Source: Spirosoma sp. KCTC 42546 (lineage in GTDB: Bacteria; Bacteroidota; Bacteroidia; Cytophagales; Spirosomataceae). Taken from it: a DNA stretch of 64,000 nucleotides. The notes under the pieces were generated by a model. That model was given only the letters and a program-made list of their open reading frames with translations, ran no database searches and was not told the origin of the DNA. A program made the position numbers and the translations under genes. How positions within the stretch are numbered: position 1 is the stretch's first letter; every line of letters starts with the position of its first letter. The stretch covers positions 5,436,501 through 5,500,500 of the forward strand of contig NZ_CP041360.1 of the NCBI RefSeq assembly GCF_006965485.1, read 5' to 3'. Shown here in pieces: positions 51,292 through 60,717 of the stretch.

Positions 51292-52269
51292 ATGAAAATG
51301 AACCAATTTTTCGGCCTGTTTGCGATAGGAATCGCACTGGCTACTACCGCCACCTGGGCTCAGACAACGCCCACCGGAACCATCTCGCCAACAACGTACC
51401 CGCAAGGCGCCATTGCCCCGGATTCCATGTCCTCAAAAGCAGCATCTCGTAGCCAGAAAAAAGCCATGAAACAGTCACGGCGACTACTGAATCAGAATGC
51501 GAAGGCAACTGCTAACGGTACTACCAATACGTCGCCCCAGGATGCGCGTTATCGGCAGAGCTCTACCAGCGACGGCACTACGATGAATAACAGTAATCTA
51601 ACCAATTACAATAGCAACAATGCTACCAATGCGCCAACCGGCGTTGGCAGCAATCCAAATACCGCTGGTAGTAAAACAAGCCAGCCCACTGGGCAACCTG
51701 CCGTAAACAACGTTAACGCCAATGCTGGGGCTATTGAAGCGGTAAAAGGTGCCAGAACAACCGAAACACCAGCGATTAAAGCAGGCAGTACGGTTCGAAA
51801 TACCAGCATCGGCGATTTCATGGCCTCATCACCCAATTACACAACGCTTCAGAATGTTCTTCAGTCATCTGATTTGTTCGACATGCTGAAAGGTAGTGGT
51901 CCCTATACCCTGTTTGCTCCAATGAATAATGCGTTCAAGAAATTGCCCCCTGCCATTCAGGCGGGCCTGCTGGACGGCAATAACCGGGCAGCCGTAAAGC
52001 AGCTCTTGTCCTATCACCTGATCAATGGGTCGTTAAGCAGAGATGAACTAACCCGTCAAATTAAAGCAGGAAATGGGCAGGCACAGCTAAAAACAGTTGC
52101 TGGTGGTGTACTCACGGCTCGCGCTGCAGAAAATGGGCAACTTTCCTTAACGGATGAGCAGGGCGGTACCATCCATATTGACAATACCGATTATCCTCAG
52201 GCCAACGGAATGGTATATGGTGTTGATAACGTACTTATGCCCAAAGGGGGTGTAGCTGATTTCCGTTAA
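51292..52269 (+). CDS. exported fasciclin (FAS1) domain protein
   Basis: 325 residues. A signal peptide ends near residue 23 (ATWAQ). Residues ~30-165 are low-complexity Asn/Thr/Ser/Gln-rich with a short basic patch (RSQKKAMKQSRR). One FAS1 domain covers ~172-322: FMASSPNYTTLQNVLQSSDL, YTLFAPMNNAFKKLP (the H1-like motif), AVKQLLSYHLINGSLSRDEL (the YH motif) and YPQANGMVYGVDNVLMP. FAS1 proteins mediate adhesion. The sigma / anti-sigma pair follows in the same direction, after a terminator. Confidence 0.87.
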   Translation: MKMNQFFGLFAIGIALATTATWAQTTPTGTISPTTYPQGAIAPDSMSSKAASRSQKKAMKQSRRLLNQNAKATANGTTNTSPQDARYRQSSTSDGTTMNNSNLTNYNSNNATNAPTGVGSNPNTAGSKTSQPTGQPAVNNVNANAGAIEAVKGARTTETPAIKAGSTVRNTSIGDFMASSPNYTTLQNVLQSSDLFDMLKGSGPYTLFAPMNNAFKKLPPAIQAGLLDGNNRAAVKQLLSYHLINGSLSRDELTRQIKAGNGQAQLKTVAGGVLTARAAENGQLSLTDEQGGTIHIDNTDYPQANGMVYGVDNVLMPKGGVADFR

Positions 52270-52325
52270 AAAACACCTAAAACAAAAACATAATGGGTTT
52301 ACAATGTGTAAATAAGTTATTGTTG

Positions 52326-52365
52326 TAATGAAATCGGTGCAACGCCATTTGCACCGATTTCATTA
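52326..52365 (+). terminator. 17-bp stem terminator after the fasciclin gene
   Basis: TAATGAAATCGGTGCAA (52326-52342) pairs perfectly with 52349-52365 around CGCCAT. It lies 57 bases after the stop. The AT ends of the stem supply the weak A/U tract. Confidence 0.75.
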
Positions 52366-52457
52366 TACGGTTTGATTTACCAGGGAAAATCACTGTTTTC
52401 CTGGTTTTATAATGATCGTTGACGTATAGCAGTCCGTTCATTTTTTAAAATTCTCTC

Positions 52458-52465
52458 TATATTTG
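52458..52465 (+). promoter_or_regulatory. -7 box upstream of the ECF sigma gene
   Basis: TATATTTG matches TAnnTTTG exactly and lies 20 bases before the GTG start at 52486, a normal spacing. A matching -33 element is not clear. Confidence 0.5.
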
Positions 52466-52485
52466 ACCAACTTAATACCTTCTGC

Positions 52486-53037
52486 GTGAAACGCCAGTCC
52501 TCTTTAGTGTCAGAAAGTGTCCTGATCGAAAAGCTTATCCAGCGCGATCAGCAGGCCTTTCAATGGCTCTACGATCAGTATTCACCGGCTCTTTATGGTG
52601 TTGTGTTGCGTATCGTGCGCGATGATGAACAGGCAGCCGACCTCCTTCAGGACATTTTCGTTAAGATCTGGAAAAACCTGGATGCATATGATTCCAGCAA
52701 AGGCCGTTTGTTTACCTGGATGCTGAACGTTGCCCGTAATACAGCCATCGACTCGTTACGTGCCCGCAAAACTCAACCTACCGCAGCAATCCGAACTGAT
52801 GAAGAGAACGTACATATTGTTGATCGCCAGCATAACACGGAGCAACCAAATCCAGAGCATATTGGCATTAAGGATGTAGTGAATCAGTTAAGACCTGAGC
52901 GCAAACAGCTCATTGATCTGGTATACTTTGGCGGATACACCCACGAAGAAGCTGCCGAAAAATTAAACTTACCCCTCGGAACGGTTAAAACCCGGGTCCG
53001 GGCTGCCCTACAGGAACTGAAACAACTCTTCAAATAA
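52486..53037 (+). CDS. ECF-type RNA polymerase sigma factor
   Basis: 183 residues from a GTG start at 52486. Region 2 (~25-95): FQWLYDQYSPALYGVVLRIV, ADLLQDIFVKIWKNLDAYD, LFTWMLNVARNTAIDSLRA. Region 4 (~125-180): LRPERKQLIDLVYFGGYTHE, EAAEKLNLPLGTVKTRVRAA. A sigma factor of the SigK-like/ECF class. The following gene, 19 bases on, encodes a membrane anti-sigma factor, so activity should be held at the membrane until a signal releases it. The targets may include the fasciclin gene upstream (inference). Confidence 0.93.
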   Translation: MKRQSSLVSESVLIEKLIQRDQQAFQWLYDQYSPALYGVVLRIVRDDEQAADLLQDIFVKIWKNLDAYDSSKGRLFTWMLNVARNTAIDSLRARKTQPTAAIRTDEENVHIVDRQHNTEQPNPEHIGIKDVVNQLRPERKQLIDLVYFGGYTHEEAAEKLNLPLGTVKTRVRAALQELKQLFK

Positions 53038-53056
53038 TGAACGTAATTTATTGATT

Positions 53057-53890
53057 ATGAACGTCACGGAGTACATAGCGTCTGGTATCTTAGAGTCTTA
53101 CGTCATGGGAGCGGTGAGCGACCAGGAGCGACGCGAGGTCGAGTGCCTATCGTCTATTTATCCTGATATACGGCACGAACTTGACCAATTATCAGAAGCA
53201 CTCGAAAACTACGCCCTGTTGCATAGTGTCGAGCCCCCGGCTTCCGTAAAAGATAAGTTGCTTCAGCAACTTGATTTTGAGAAGCCTATTGAAAAAGAAA
53301 CGATCATTCGGCCAATGCCAGTTGATATGACTGCGGGCGAAACTACTACAGGACTAGCGTTTCGGGCTACCTGGGTCGTTGCTGCATCGATGGGTCTACT
53401 ATTATTACTATTTTCCTTATTCCTGCTTTCGCAATTACGGACGAATCAAAAAACGCTGGCCGCCACCCGAACCGCAAATGAGACGCTTCAGTCGGAAATG
53501 CGCCAACTTCGTGATAATCAGAACCAGGCTAGTCAGGCATTAGCGCTATTACGCCAACCTGGCCTGCGAACACTGGAACTCAGGGGGAATGAGAAAGCAC
53601 CGCAGGGAACCATGCTCGTTCTCTGGAATACCCGAACGCACCAGGTAGCGGTCGATGTTCGTTCACTACCCTCTTTACCCTCCGATAAACAATATCAGCT
53701 CTGGTCGATGGTTAACGGAAAACCGGTCGATGCAGGTGTGTTTGAAGCCACAAATGGCACTGCGGTTATACAACGCCTGAACCGCTCTGTAAGTCGGGCC
53801 GATGCATTTGCGGTGACAGTTGAAAACCGCGGGGGAAGCCCCACACCTACCCTGTCGACGCTACTAGCCCTGGCAACTGTAAACTCCTAA
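53057..53890 (+). CDS. anti-sigma factor, RskA type
   Basis: 277 residues from the ATG at 53057 (two codons below an alternative TTG). The N-terminal ~70 residues (VTEYIASGILESYVMGAVSD, QERREVECLSSIYPDI) form the anti-sigma domain. A transmembrane helix lies at ~102-123 (WVVAASMGLLLLLFSLFLLS), then a short coiled coil (~125-160). The periplasmic C-terminus has the RskA fold signatures GTMLVLWNTRTHQVAVDVRS, LPSDKQYQLWSMVNGKPVDA and VTVENRGGSPTPTLSTLLAL. It pairs with the preceding ECF sigma factor. Confidence 0.92.
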   Translation: MNVTEYIASGILESYVMGAVSDQERREVECLSSIYPDIRHELDQLSEALENYALLHSVEPPASVKDKLLQQLDFEKPIEKETIIRPMPVDMTAGETTTGLAFRATWVVAASMGLLLLLFSLFLLSQLRTNQKTLAATRTANETLQSEMRQLRDNQNQASQALALLRQPGLRTLELRGNEKAPQGTMLVLWNTRTHQVAVDVRSLPSLPSDKQYQLWSMVNGKPVDAGVFEATNGTAVIQRLNRSVSRADAFAVTVENRGGSPTPTLSTLLALATVNS

Positions 53891-53932
53891 ATAAGACTCT
53901 CTATTTTTTTGTTTTTATGGTTAGGTACACCA

Positions 53933-53953
53933 AACGCTTAGTTTAGTGTACCT
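53933..53953 (+). terminator. terminator of the sigma/anti-sigma operon
   Basis: AGGTACAC (53933-53940) pairs with GTGTACCT (53946-53953), and an inner CAAAC/GTTT step can extend the hairpin in an alternative register. A run of seven T follows. Confidence 0.85.
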
Positions 53954-54009
53954 TTTTTTGCTATTTGGTTTAATGGAAATTATTGAGGATTATTGCCTTC
54001 TAATCCTCT

Positions 54010-55569
54010 ATGAAAAATAAGTTACTTATTTCCCTCTGGCGCCTAAAATGGCTTATTGCATGTATATTTGTGGGGATTCTGTATTTCTCAACGATCGCAA
54101 TTAATGCAGAAAATATTCCTTTTACCGATGATTTAGCTCTACTTTCATCTCTTTACGACATCCATCACGAGCTCGATTGGACTTTAAAGATTAAAACTCT
54201 TTTTTCGCTTCATAATGAGCATCGATTAGTTATTCCTCGTCTCATCATTATAGTACTCTACTACATTCAAGATCAGCATGTAAATGTCATGTGGTGGATA
54301 GTAGTGGGCAATGCATTAATCTTCCCTGTTCTTTATCTATATTTTAAATCTGGCTTTACAAATTATAACATACTATTTTTCATACCTGTGTTATTTTTTG
54401 CGCTCCAGCCTATGCATTATGAACTTATGTATTGGGGGATGGCGTCTATCCAAAATATTGGCGTTCTTGTTCTTTCATCGCTATCATTTTACGTATTAAT
54501 CTATACAAAAAATAACCTATTAGCTTTACTGATTGCTGTTTTGGCAGCCTTCACAAGCGTAAATGGTCTATATGTGTTTATCATTGGCATAATTTTACTT
54601 TTTTATAAAAGAGATTTGTATAGTAGTGCAATTTGGATTTTAGCGGGATGCGGCACTGCTTTCTTTTACTGGCAAGGGTTCTCGTTAGACGAAAACACCG
54701 GAAAAGGATTTCAGGAGTCGTTTCATATTATCAAATTTACAGCTACATTTATTAGCCTAGTAGGTGGAATTATTTATACACAAACCGTTCCTATCCTATC
54801 ATTAGTTTTAGGATGGTTATTAATACTATTTTTTACAGCAATAAGTTATTATAGGCTTATCCTACAGCCTATTGAAGTCAATAACAGGCAATTATTTTTC
54901 CTATCTTGTTTAGCCTTTATTTTTCTAACCATTGCCGCTATAAGCCTTGGTCGAGATCCAGGTAGTGTTTTAGTAGTGAGCCGTTACAAGATATATTCTG
55001 CTTTATCTATTTCTTTAATATATAGCTTATTGATTGACTATATTTACAAATACAGATCGTTTTTTAGAGCAATTTTATTCTCCAGTTTACTTTTTTGGAT
55101 AGTCAGTTATAGCCGCTACAATGGTCAGTTTAAAAGCCATACACGCCTACTATTCGCTCATTTTTTCAATTGGAAGTACAGTGATATTCTAGATGTATCT
55201 CCACCTTTTACTGCAAACTATTACGCTGACCATTGGCGCAAACTATACGCTTCTGGTCAGTATATACCTCCTGAGGGCGTAGAGGAAAAATGCAAGAAAA
55301 TGATTTTGCAAGTCAATGCTAAACAGTATATAAACACGTTTTCTTTTATAGTAAACAATGTCATTACAATTAATCCAATTAGGCTAGCTTTTAATGATTA
55401 TTATGTGGTATCTAAAGTAGATAAAAAAATAGCTATTTATCCATTACATACAGATAGTTTTTACCAAACGTTATTTTCTCCAGCCACAGCAATTTATTCA
55501 GCATCAATGAATACATCGTATTGGATACAAGACTCAAAGGGCCCCTTATTTATAGTACAACTCAATTGA
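54010..55569 (+). CDS. AT-rich polytopic membrane protein, putative GT-C-like
   Basis: 519 residues with about 11-12 hydrophobic helices. The first long loop carries ENIPFTDDLALLSSLYDIHH and SLHNEHRLVIPRLI. An acidic pair in the first loop and the HNEHR motif are seen in uncharacterised membrane proteins that resemble GT-C glycosyltransferases, which use lipid-linked sugars. The C-terminal ~130 residues are soluble and probably periplasmic. Its base composition is clearly AT-richer than neighbours (many ATA, TTA and AAA codons), suggesting horizontal acquisition. No other polysaccharide gene is adjacent. Function is inference only. Confidence 0.65.
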   Translation: MKNKLLISLWRLKWLIACIFVGILYFSTIAINAENIPFTDDLALLSSLYDIHHELDWTLKIKTLFSLHNEHRLVIPRLIIIVLYYIQDQHVNVMWWIVVGNALIFPVLYLYFKSGFTNYNILFFIPVLFFALQPMHYELMYWGMASIQNIGVLVLSSLSFYVLIYTKNNLLALLIAVLAAFTSVNGLYVFIIGIILLFYKRDLYSSAIWILAGCGTAFFYWQGFSLDENTGKGFQESFHIIKFTATFISLVGGIIYTQTVPILSLVLGWLLILFFTAISYYRLILQPIEVNNRQLFFLSCLAFIFLTIAAISLGRDPGSVLVVSRYKIYSALSISLIYSLLIDYIYKYRSFFRAILFSSLLFWIVSYSRYNGQFKSHTRLLFAHFFNWKYSDILDVSPPFTANYYADHWRKLYASGQYIPPEGVEEKCKKMILQVNAKQYINTFSFIVNNVITINPIRLAFNDYYVVSKVDKKIAIYPLHTDSFYQTLFSPATAIYSASMNTSYWIQDSKGPLFIVQLN

Positions 55570-55761
55570 GTTCATGAACGCTAAAAAAAACTTACTCCTA
55601 TCCAGTACTCCTAAAAGAATCACTTTTTCCTAACTTTTGTTATAAATACAGTAATCTCAAAACTTAATACTCCTTATTTAACGTATATTAAGGTAAGGCC
55701 GTATGTAGCCATAGCGTTAGTTACGGATCATACAGGCTCGACACATTTAAAACATAAACCA

Positions 55762-56232
55762 ATGAAAAATACCCTGCTTCTTTTATTGACAGCCTGTTTA
55801 CTGGCAGGTATGGGCTTCCGTATTGCAGATGACACCCCACCTAAAAAAGTGGTAAAAACCAATGCAGAATGGAAAAAGATTCTGACCCCAGATCAATACG
55901 CCGTTCTGCGCGAACATGGCACCGAACGGGCCTTCACCAGCCCCCTGAACGATATTCACGACCATGGTACGTTCTATTGCGCCGGTTGCCACAATCCCCT
56001 GTTCTCATCTGATACAAAATTCAATTCGGGTACGGGCTGGCCAAGCTTTTATACCCCGATCTCGAAAACGGCCGTTAAGGAGGATTCCGACAAATCCTAT
56101 GGCATGGTCCGCACCGAAGTTTTATGTAGCGTGTGCGGAGGACATTTAGGCCACGTGTTTAACGATGGCCCCAAACCTACCGGCCTTCGGTATTGTATGA
56201 ATGGGGTAGCTATGACATTTGAGAAAAAATAG
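55762..56232 (+). CDS. msrB: periplasmic peptide-methionine (R)-S-oxide reductase
   Basis: 156 residues. An N-terminal signal peptide (1-20, [12 protein letters not shown]) indicates export; the Cys in LTAC could also be a lipobox. The MsrB domain covers ~30-154 with two zinc-binding pairs, CAGC (~73) and CSVC (~120), the substrate-site words [13 protein letters not shown] and [20 protein letters not shown], and the catalytic Cys in RYCMN (~143). It repairs methionine-R-sulfoxide in envelope proteins. MsrA is not in the window. A separate transcription unit. Confidence 0.95.
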   Translation: MKNTLLLLLTACLLAGMGFRIADDTPPKKVVKTNAEWKKILTPDQYAVLREHGTERAFTSPLNDIHDHGTFYCAGCHNPLFSSDTKFNSGTGWPSFYTPISKTAVKEDSDKSYGMVRTEVLCSVCGGHLGHVFNDGPKPTGLRYCMNGVAMTFEKK

Positions 56233-56235
56233 AAC

Positions 56236-56345
56236 GAGAAGAAAAAAGGAGTAGCAGGGGTAGGGGGACGAGAGGGAAAATACAATGACAGCTGTATTCC
56301 TTGATATCGCTCGTCCCCTTACTCCATCTACTCCTTTCTTCCCAT
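56236..56345. repeat. purine/pyrimidine inverted repeat after msrB
   Basis: Purine-rich GGAGTAGCAGGGGTAGGGGG, then ACGAGAGGG on the left; pyrimidine-rich CGCTCGTCCCCTTACTCCAT, then CTACTCC on the right. Shares GGGGACGAGAGG with the repeats at 22.3 and 60.7 kb. A likely terminator. The rest of the gap to 56525 shows only a leader for the PBP gene. Confidence 0.6.
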
Positions 56346-56525
56346 CACATAATAACCAGCCGGGCTGCACACACAGTCCGGCTTTTATGTATCATAGAGG
56401 CTGAAAATACGTTATCTTTGACACTTGGACTGGATTGACCCAGTTGATTTTCTCCTGTAGAGGAGGCTGATTGTCGGGAGACAGTCAATTATGGAGCTAA
56501 GTAAAGTATTCTTAGAAAGAAAGGC

Positions 56526-59102
56526 ATGAGTCAATATAGGGATCGATTCCGCGCTGTTCGGCACGCTTTTGGAGCATTTCGACAACGGATTCGACAACGC
56601 CAGAAACAGTTGGGCAATGTCAAACGCGGAGTAGGCCGACAAATCGTAAAAATTGCAGGGGAAGAACGAGTCAACTCATGGCTGGATACCTATCACGGGT
56701 ATCGGGATCGTCTTCGCTCCTTCATCCATCAGTATATCGACCCAGATGCCTGGTACTACCCGTACCTTAAAAATGGCGTGAAAGGCTTCCTTTGGGCCTT
56801 TCTGGCGTTGGGAATTTATGTCTTCATCCTTAACTATAACTTCCTGTACCTGACGGGTGCTATGCCCAGTGTGGAAGAGTTAAAGAATCCAAAACTCAAT
56901 CAGGCGTCGGAGATTTACTCGCAGGACGGGGTGATGATCGGGAAATTCTATGCCGAGAATCGGACACCGATCAAGTACGAAAATATTCCAAAACAACTCA
57001 TCAACGCCCTGGTTGCAACGGAAGACGTGCGCTTCTATGATCATGGAGGCATTGACCCCCGCGCTATTGGACGGGCTGTGATTACGTTTGGACGCGATGG
57101 GGGCGGCTCCACTATTACGCAGCAGTTAGCCAAAAACCTGTTTAAAACCCGCCGGAAAACCAGCACTGGGCTGCTCACCCGAATTCCGTTAATCCGGAAA
57201 GTCATTTACAAGTCTAAAGAATGGCTGATGGCGCTTAAGCTGGAACGGAATTTCACGAAAGATGAAATTATCACCTACTATTTTAACACCGTTGATTTCG
57301 GTAGTAATGCATTTGGCTTAAAAACAGCGGCCCGGACATTTTTCAACAAAGAACCCGACAGCCTGAATGTACAGGAAGGTGCCGTGCTGGTTGGCCTACA
57401 GAAAGCCACTACCAGCTACAATCCCCTCAAAAACCCAGATCGCTCCCGCGAACGTCGGAACATCGTACTTGGGCAGATGGCCAAGTATCAGTATCTGACA
57501 AAAAATCAGTCCGACTCCATTAGCGCATTGCCATTGGTAACGGATTTCACGCCGGAAAATCCCTACTCAGGGCCAGCCAGTTACCTGAAAAATGCCGTTC
57601 AGGATTATGTAAAAAAGTGGGGTGAAGAAAATGGTTACGACCTCTATACGGACGGATTACGCATCATTACAACCATAGATTCCCGGATGCAGCGCTACGC
57701 CGAAGACGCTACAGACGAGAAAATGAAGCAGTTACAACGTACGTTCGATAACCACTGGCGCGACCGTAACCCCTGGACGGATGAAGATGGCAAAGAGATT
57801 CCTGCTTTTATCGACTCGGTTGCCCGACGTACCGAACGCTACAAAAGCCTGAGCCGCCGATTCATGCCCCTGTACCCGGACTCGATCATGTATTACATGA
57901 AGAACGTGAAGTACAAAATGCGGGTATTTAGCTGGAATAATAAGCGCCATTACGACTCCACCGAAATGACCCCTTATGACTCCATTGCTTATTATAAGCA
58001 CTTTTTGCAGTCGGGCATGGTGGCCATGGACCCCCGTACGGGCTACATTCGGGCGTGGGTGGGTGGCCTGGATTACGATTACTTCAAATACGACCACGTA
58101 AAGCAAGGCAAACGCCAGCCGGGTTCTACGTTTAAGCCGTTCGTGTACACCACAGCTATCGATGACACTCTGAGCAACCTAAGCCCCTGCGACCGTATTC
58201 AGGATAAGCCATTTCGAAAAGAATATCGGGAAAACGGCGAAGATAAAATCTGGGAGCCGCGCAATTCGACCGGCTTTTACTCGTACTCGAATATGACCCT
58301 TCGCCGGGCCATGGCGCGTTCGGTGAACTCTATTACGGCGCAATTAACGGATCAGGTTGGCCCCGAACGCGTAGCGGAATACGCGCACCGAATGGGGATC
58401 AAGAGTCGGTTACAAGCCGTACCATCTATTGGTCTGGGATCGTCGGATGTGTCTCTTTATGAACTGGTTGGCGCCTATTGTACGTTTGTCAACGATGGTG
58501 AATCGACAGAACCAATCATTGTTCAGCGGATTGAAGATCGGGATGGAAACGTCATCGAAACCTTTACGAGCCAGCACAAGCGTGCCATTAGCCCCGAAAC
58601 CGCTTTCCTGATGCGGTATATGCTACAGGGCGGTCTGCAGGAGTCTGGCGGAACATCGCAAAATCTATGGTCGTTCGATCTGTTCAAGAATCATAACGAA
58701 ATGGGCGGTAAAACCGGCACCACGTCGAACAACTCCGACGGCTGGTTTGTGGGGGTTTCCAATAACTTAGTAGTTGGCGCCTGGGTGGGTGGTGACGACC
58801 GAAGTATTCACTTCCGATCAACTGATCTTGGCGAAGGAGCGAAAACAGCCCTGCCTCTAGTTGGGCGTTTTCTGGAGAAAGTATACGCTGATCCGAAGTT
58901 TAAGAGCCTACAGGGACCCTTTCCGAAGGCGGATGGCAGTATTACGAAAAACTACCTGAACTGCGGTCCTTCCGGCGACGAAGAAACGACGGAAGAGTCG
59001 GACTCGACGGATGTGTCTGAGTTTGGCGACTCAACCTTTGTTCCAACAGTACCAGCACCTGACGCAACAACGCCACCTGATACAACAGGTAATCAACGGT
59101 AG
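56526..59102 (+). CDS. class A penicillin-binding protein (PBP1A-like)
   Basis: 858 residues. Polymerises glycan strands and cross-links peptides in peptidoglycan. A basic cytoplasmic head (1-~85) is longer than usual; the membrane anchor is ~88-110 (FLWAFLALGIYVFILNYNFL). The GT51 transglycosylase has the catalytic Glu in ATEDVRFYDHGG (~164) and GGGSTITQQLAKNLF (~197). The transpeptidase has S-x-x-K in PGSTFKPFVY (~533), S-x-N in ARSVNSITAQ (~600) and KTGTTSNNSDGWFVG (~726). An Asp/Glu/Thr-rich C-terminal tail follows. The set is complete. The 3' end overlaps an open frame of the next gene, whose true start is further down. Confidence 0.94.
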   Translation: MSQYRDRFRAVRHAFGAFRQRIRQRQKQLGNVKRGVGRQIVKIAGEERVNSWLDTYHGYRDRLRSFIHQYIDPDAWYYPYLKNGVKGFLWAFLALGIYVFILNYNFLYLTGAMPSVEELKNPKLNQASEIYSQDGVMIGKFYAENRTPIKYENIPKQLINALVATEDVRFYDHGGIDPRAIGRAVITFGRDGGGSTITQQLAKNLFKTRRKTSTGLLTRIPLIRKVIYKSKEWLMALKLERNFTKDEIITYYFNTVDFGSNAFGLKTAARTFFNKEPDSLNVQEGAVLVGLQKATTSYNPLKNPDRSRERRNIVLGQMAKYQYLTKNQSDSISALPLVTDFTPENPYSGPASYLKNAVQDYVKKWGEENGYDLYTDGLRIITTIDSRMQRYAEDATDEKMKQLQRTFDNHWRDRNPWTDEDGKEIPAFIDSVARRTERYKSLSRRFMPLYPDSIMYYMKNVKYKMRVFSWNNKRHYDSTEMTPYDSIAYYKHFLQSGMVAMDPRTGYIRAWVGGLDYDYFKYDHVKQGKRQPGSTFKPFVYTTAIDDTLSNLSPCDRIQDKPFRKEYRENGEDKIWEPRNSTGFYSYSNMTLRRAMARSVNSITAQLTDQVGPERVAEYAHRMGIKSRLQAVPSIGLGSSDVSLYELVGAYCTFVNDGESTEPIIVQRIEDRDGNVIETFTSQHKRAISPETAFLMRYMLQGGLQESGGTSQNLWSFDLFKNHNEMGGKTGTTSNNSDGWFVGVSNNLVVGAWVGGDDRSIHFRSTDLGEGAKTALPLVGRFLEKVYADPKFKSLQGPFPKADGSITKNYLNCGPSGDEETTEESDSTDVSEFGDSTFVPTVPAPDATTPPDTTGNQR

Positions 59103-59217
59103 ATGGCAAAAAAGGGCAGTCAACAAAACTTCTGTATCTGTTTTTCAGTTTCTGTCAATACGGTATCTGAACATATTGGCCGGTAATTTGCTGGAAGACT
59201 ATCCACGCTACACTGTT

Positions 59218-60189
59218 ATGAAACGCATTGCCCAAATCCTTCGCTGGACGTTACTATCGCTATTTGTCCTGGCGGCTGGTACGGTAGTGGTTGCCTGGTT
59301 TATTGATTCCCGGCAAACAAATGATGAATTAATCGAAGAATTTCAGGGACAGCGGATTCGTCCAACGGTTCATTCGTATCAGGTTCGCGGGCAAACAAAC
59401 TCAGACGAATCCAGAACTATCCGATTTATAGAAACGCCACGGCCTGCTGGTGATTCTACGCTGCCTGTTGTTTTATTTGTGCATGGTGCCCCTAGTTCGT
59501 TGTCGTTTTTCAACGAATTTTTCAAAGATACCCTGCTTCTCAACCGGGCTCAGTTAGTTGCGGTAGACCGGCCGGGTTATGGTTATTCTGATTTCGGTCG
59601 GGTTGAAACGTCGATTATCCGACAGGCCGAACTATTACAACCCCTCATTGACCGCTACAAAAAAGCACCTTATTTAATGATTGTTGGCTCATCGTATGGT
59701 GGGTCAGTATCGGCCCGACTAGCCATGAACAATCCGGATCAGGTTGATCATGTCGTGTTTGTTTCGTCGGCATTAGGCCCTGGCCTGGAACGGACGTATT
59801 CAATCAGCTATTTCGCCGACAGTCCGCTGATTCATTGGGGTGTTCCTCCCCTGCTCCGGCTAGCAAACGACGAAAAATTAGCGCACCGAAAAGCCCTGGA
59901 AGCGATCCTGCCCGATTGGCCTAAAATCCGGGCAAACATCACTATGCTGCATGGTCAGCGCGATGAACTCGTGTATCCAACAAATGTGTCGTTTGCGCAA
60001 CATCACCTGGTCAACGCTCGGGTAAAGCAATTTTTACTGCCCGAAAATCGTCATGACATCGTATTCAACAAACGCGAGTACATGACCCAGATCATTCTCG
60101 ACATTCTGAACCGACGCGATGTAAAAGAAACGGTCAGAACGAAGGCAATGGCCGTTAATAAATTTATTAAGAAGAAGATAATTTTATAG
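59218..60189 (+). CDS. membrane-anchored alpha/beta hydrolase
   Basis: 323 residues from the ATG at 59218. The open frame reaches back into the PBP gene, but MKRIAQILRWTLLSLFVLAA is a clear N-terminal membrane anchor. The hydrolase fold has the oxyanion word VHGAPSS (~90), DRPGYGYSDFG, the nucleophile elbow GSSYGG (Ser ~160), the acid in LHGQRDELVYP (~247) and the base His in ENRHDIVF (~280). The triad is complete. The active site would face the periplasm. The substrate is unknown. It probably follows the PBP gene in one transcript. Confidence 0.85.
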   Translation: MKRIAQILRWTLLSLFVLAAGTVVVAWFIDSRQTNDELIEEFQGQRIRPTVHSYQVRGQTNSDESRTIRFIETPRPAGDSTLPVVLFVHGAPSSLSFFNEFFKDTLLLNRAQLVAVDRPGYGYSDFGRVETSIIRQAELLQPLIDRYKKAPYLMIVGSSYGGSVSARLAMNNPDQVDHVVFVSSALGPGLERTYSISYFADSPLIHWGVPPLLRLANDEKLAHRKALEAILPDWPKIRANITMLHGQRDELVYPTNVSFAQHHLVNARVKQFLLPENRHDIVFNKREYMTQIILDILNRRDVKETVRTKAMAVNKFIKKKIIL

Positions 60190-60207
60190 GAGTCAGGCCT
60201 AAAGCTA

Positions 60208-60283
60208 TTAACCACAGAGGCACGGAGAACACAGAGAGATAATAGGCTATTTTTCTCTGTGTTCTCCGTGCCTCTGTGGTTAA
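60208..60283. terminator. 29-bp perfect-arm palindrome after the hydrolase gene
   Basis: Arms 60208-60236 and 60255-60283 are perfectly complementary; the core word is GAGGCACGGAGAACACAGAG. It starts 19 bases after the stop codon and sits between convergent genes. Part of the word recurs at 26741-26765. Confidence 0.75.
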
Positions 60284-60320
60284 ACTAATTCTTATTTTTT
60301 TCTTTTTTAGCATCCCAGCC

Positions 60321-60713
60321 TTAAGCCGTTATCTCTATCCGGTTTCCTTCTGTGTCCAATAATACACTTTCATAGTAGCCATCTCCCGTCCAGCGGGGTT
60401 CACCAACAACCGTGTATCCATCAGCCCGAAGTCGTTCAGTCAATGCATCAACGGCCATTTCACTACCTACCGAGAACGCTAGATGAGTCAAGCCCATATA
60501 TTGAATTAGTGGATCGGCTACGTGTTCATTTATCCCCGGCATCTGCATCAGTTCCAACCGGGGTCCACCTTCGGGGAAAGTCAGGAAATAAGACGAAAAT
60601 CCCTTTCTGGGATTGGTGTATTTATCATTGGCCGTGGCTCCAAAGTATAGTTCGTAGAAATTTCGCATCTGCTCCAGATCGCGAACCCACAGGGCAAGGT
60701 GTTCAATATGCAT
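60321..60713 (-). CDS. glyoxalase/VOC-family protein
   Basis: 130 residues from the ATG at 60713; upstream in-frame codons run through a low-complexity repeat and are not used. One vicinal-oxygen-chelate domain with two beta-alpha-beta modules: [37 protein letters not shown] (actual [15 protein letters not shown]), [20 protein letters not shown] and the last strand [12 protein letters not shown]. Metal ligands H at ~5, E at ~57, H at ~77 and E at ~127 are plausible. Members are lyases, isomerases or resistance proteins; the specific role is open. Confidence 0.85.
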   Translation of the reverse strand: MHIEHLALWVRDLEQMRNFYELYFGATANDKYTNPRKGFSSYFLTFPEGGPRLELMQMPGINEHVADPLIQYMGLTHLAFSVGSEMAVDALTERLRADGYTVVGEPRWTGDGYYESVLLDTEGNRIEITA

Positions 60714-60717
60714 AGAA

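Noticed and set aside
59011..60189. Alpha/beta hydrolase starting inside the PBP gene at 59011
   Set aside because: The first 69 codons translate the PBP tail in another frame; the membrane anchor begins at the ATG at 59218.
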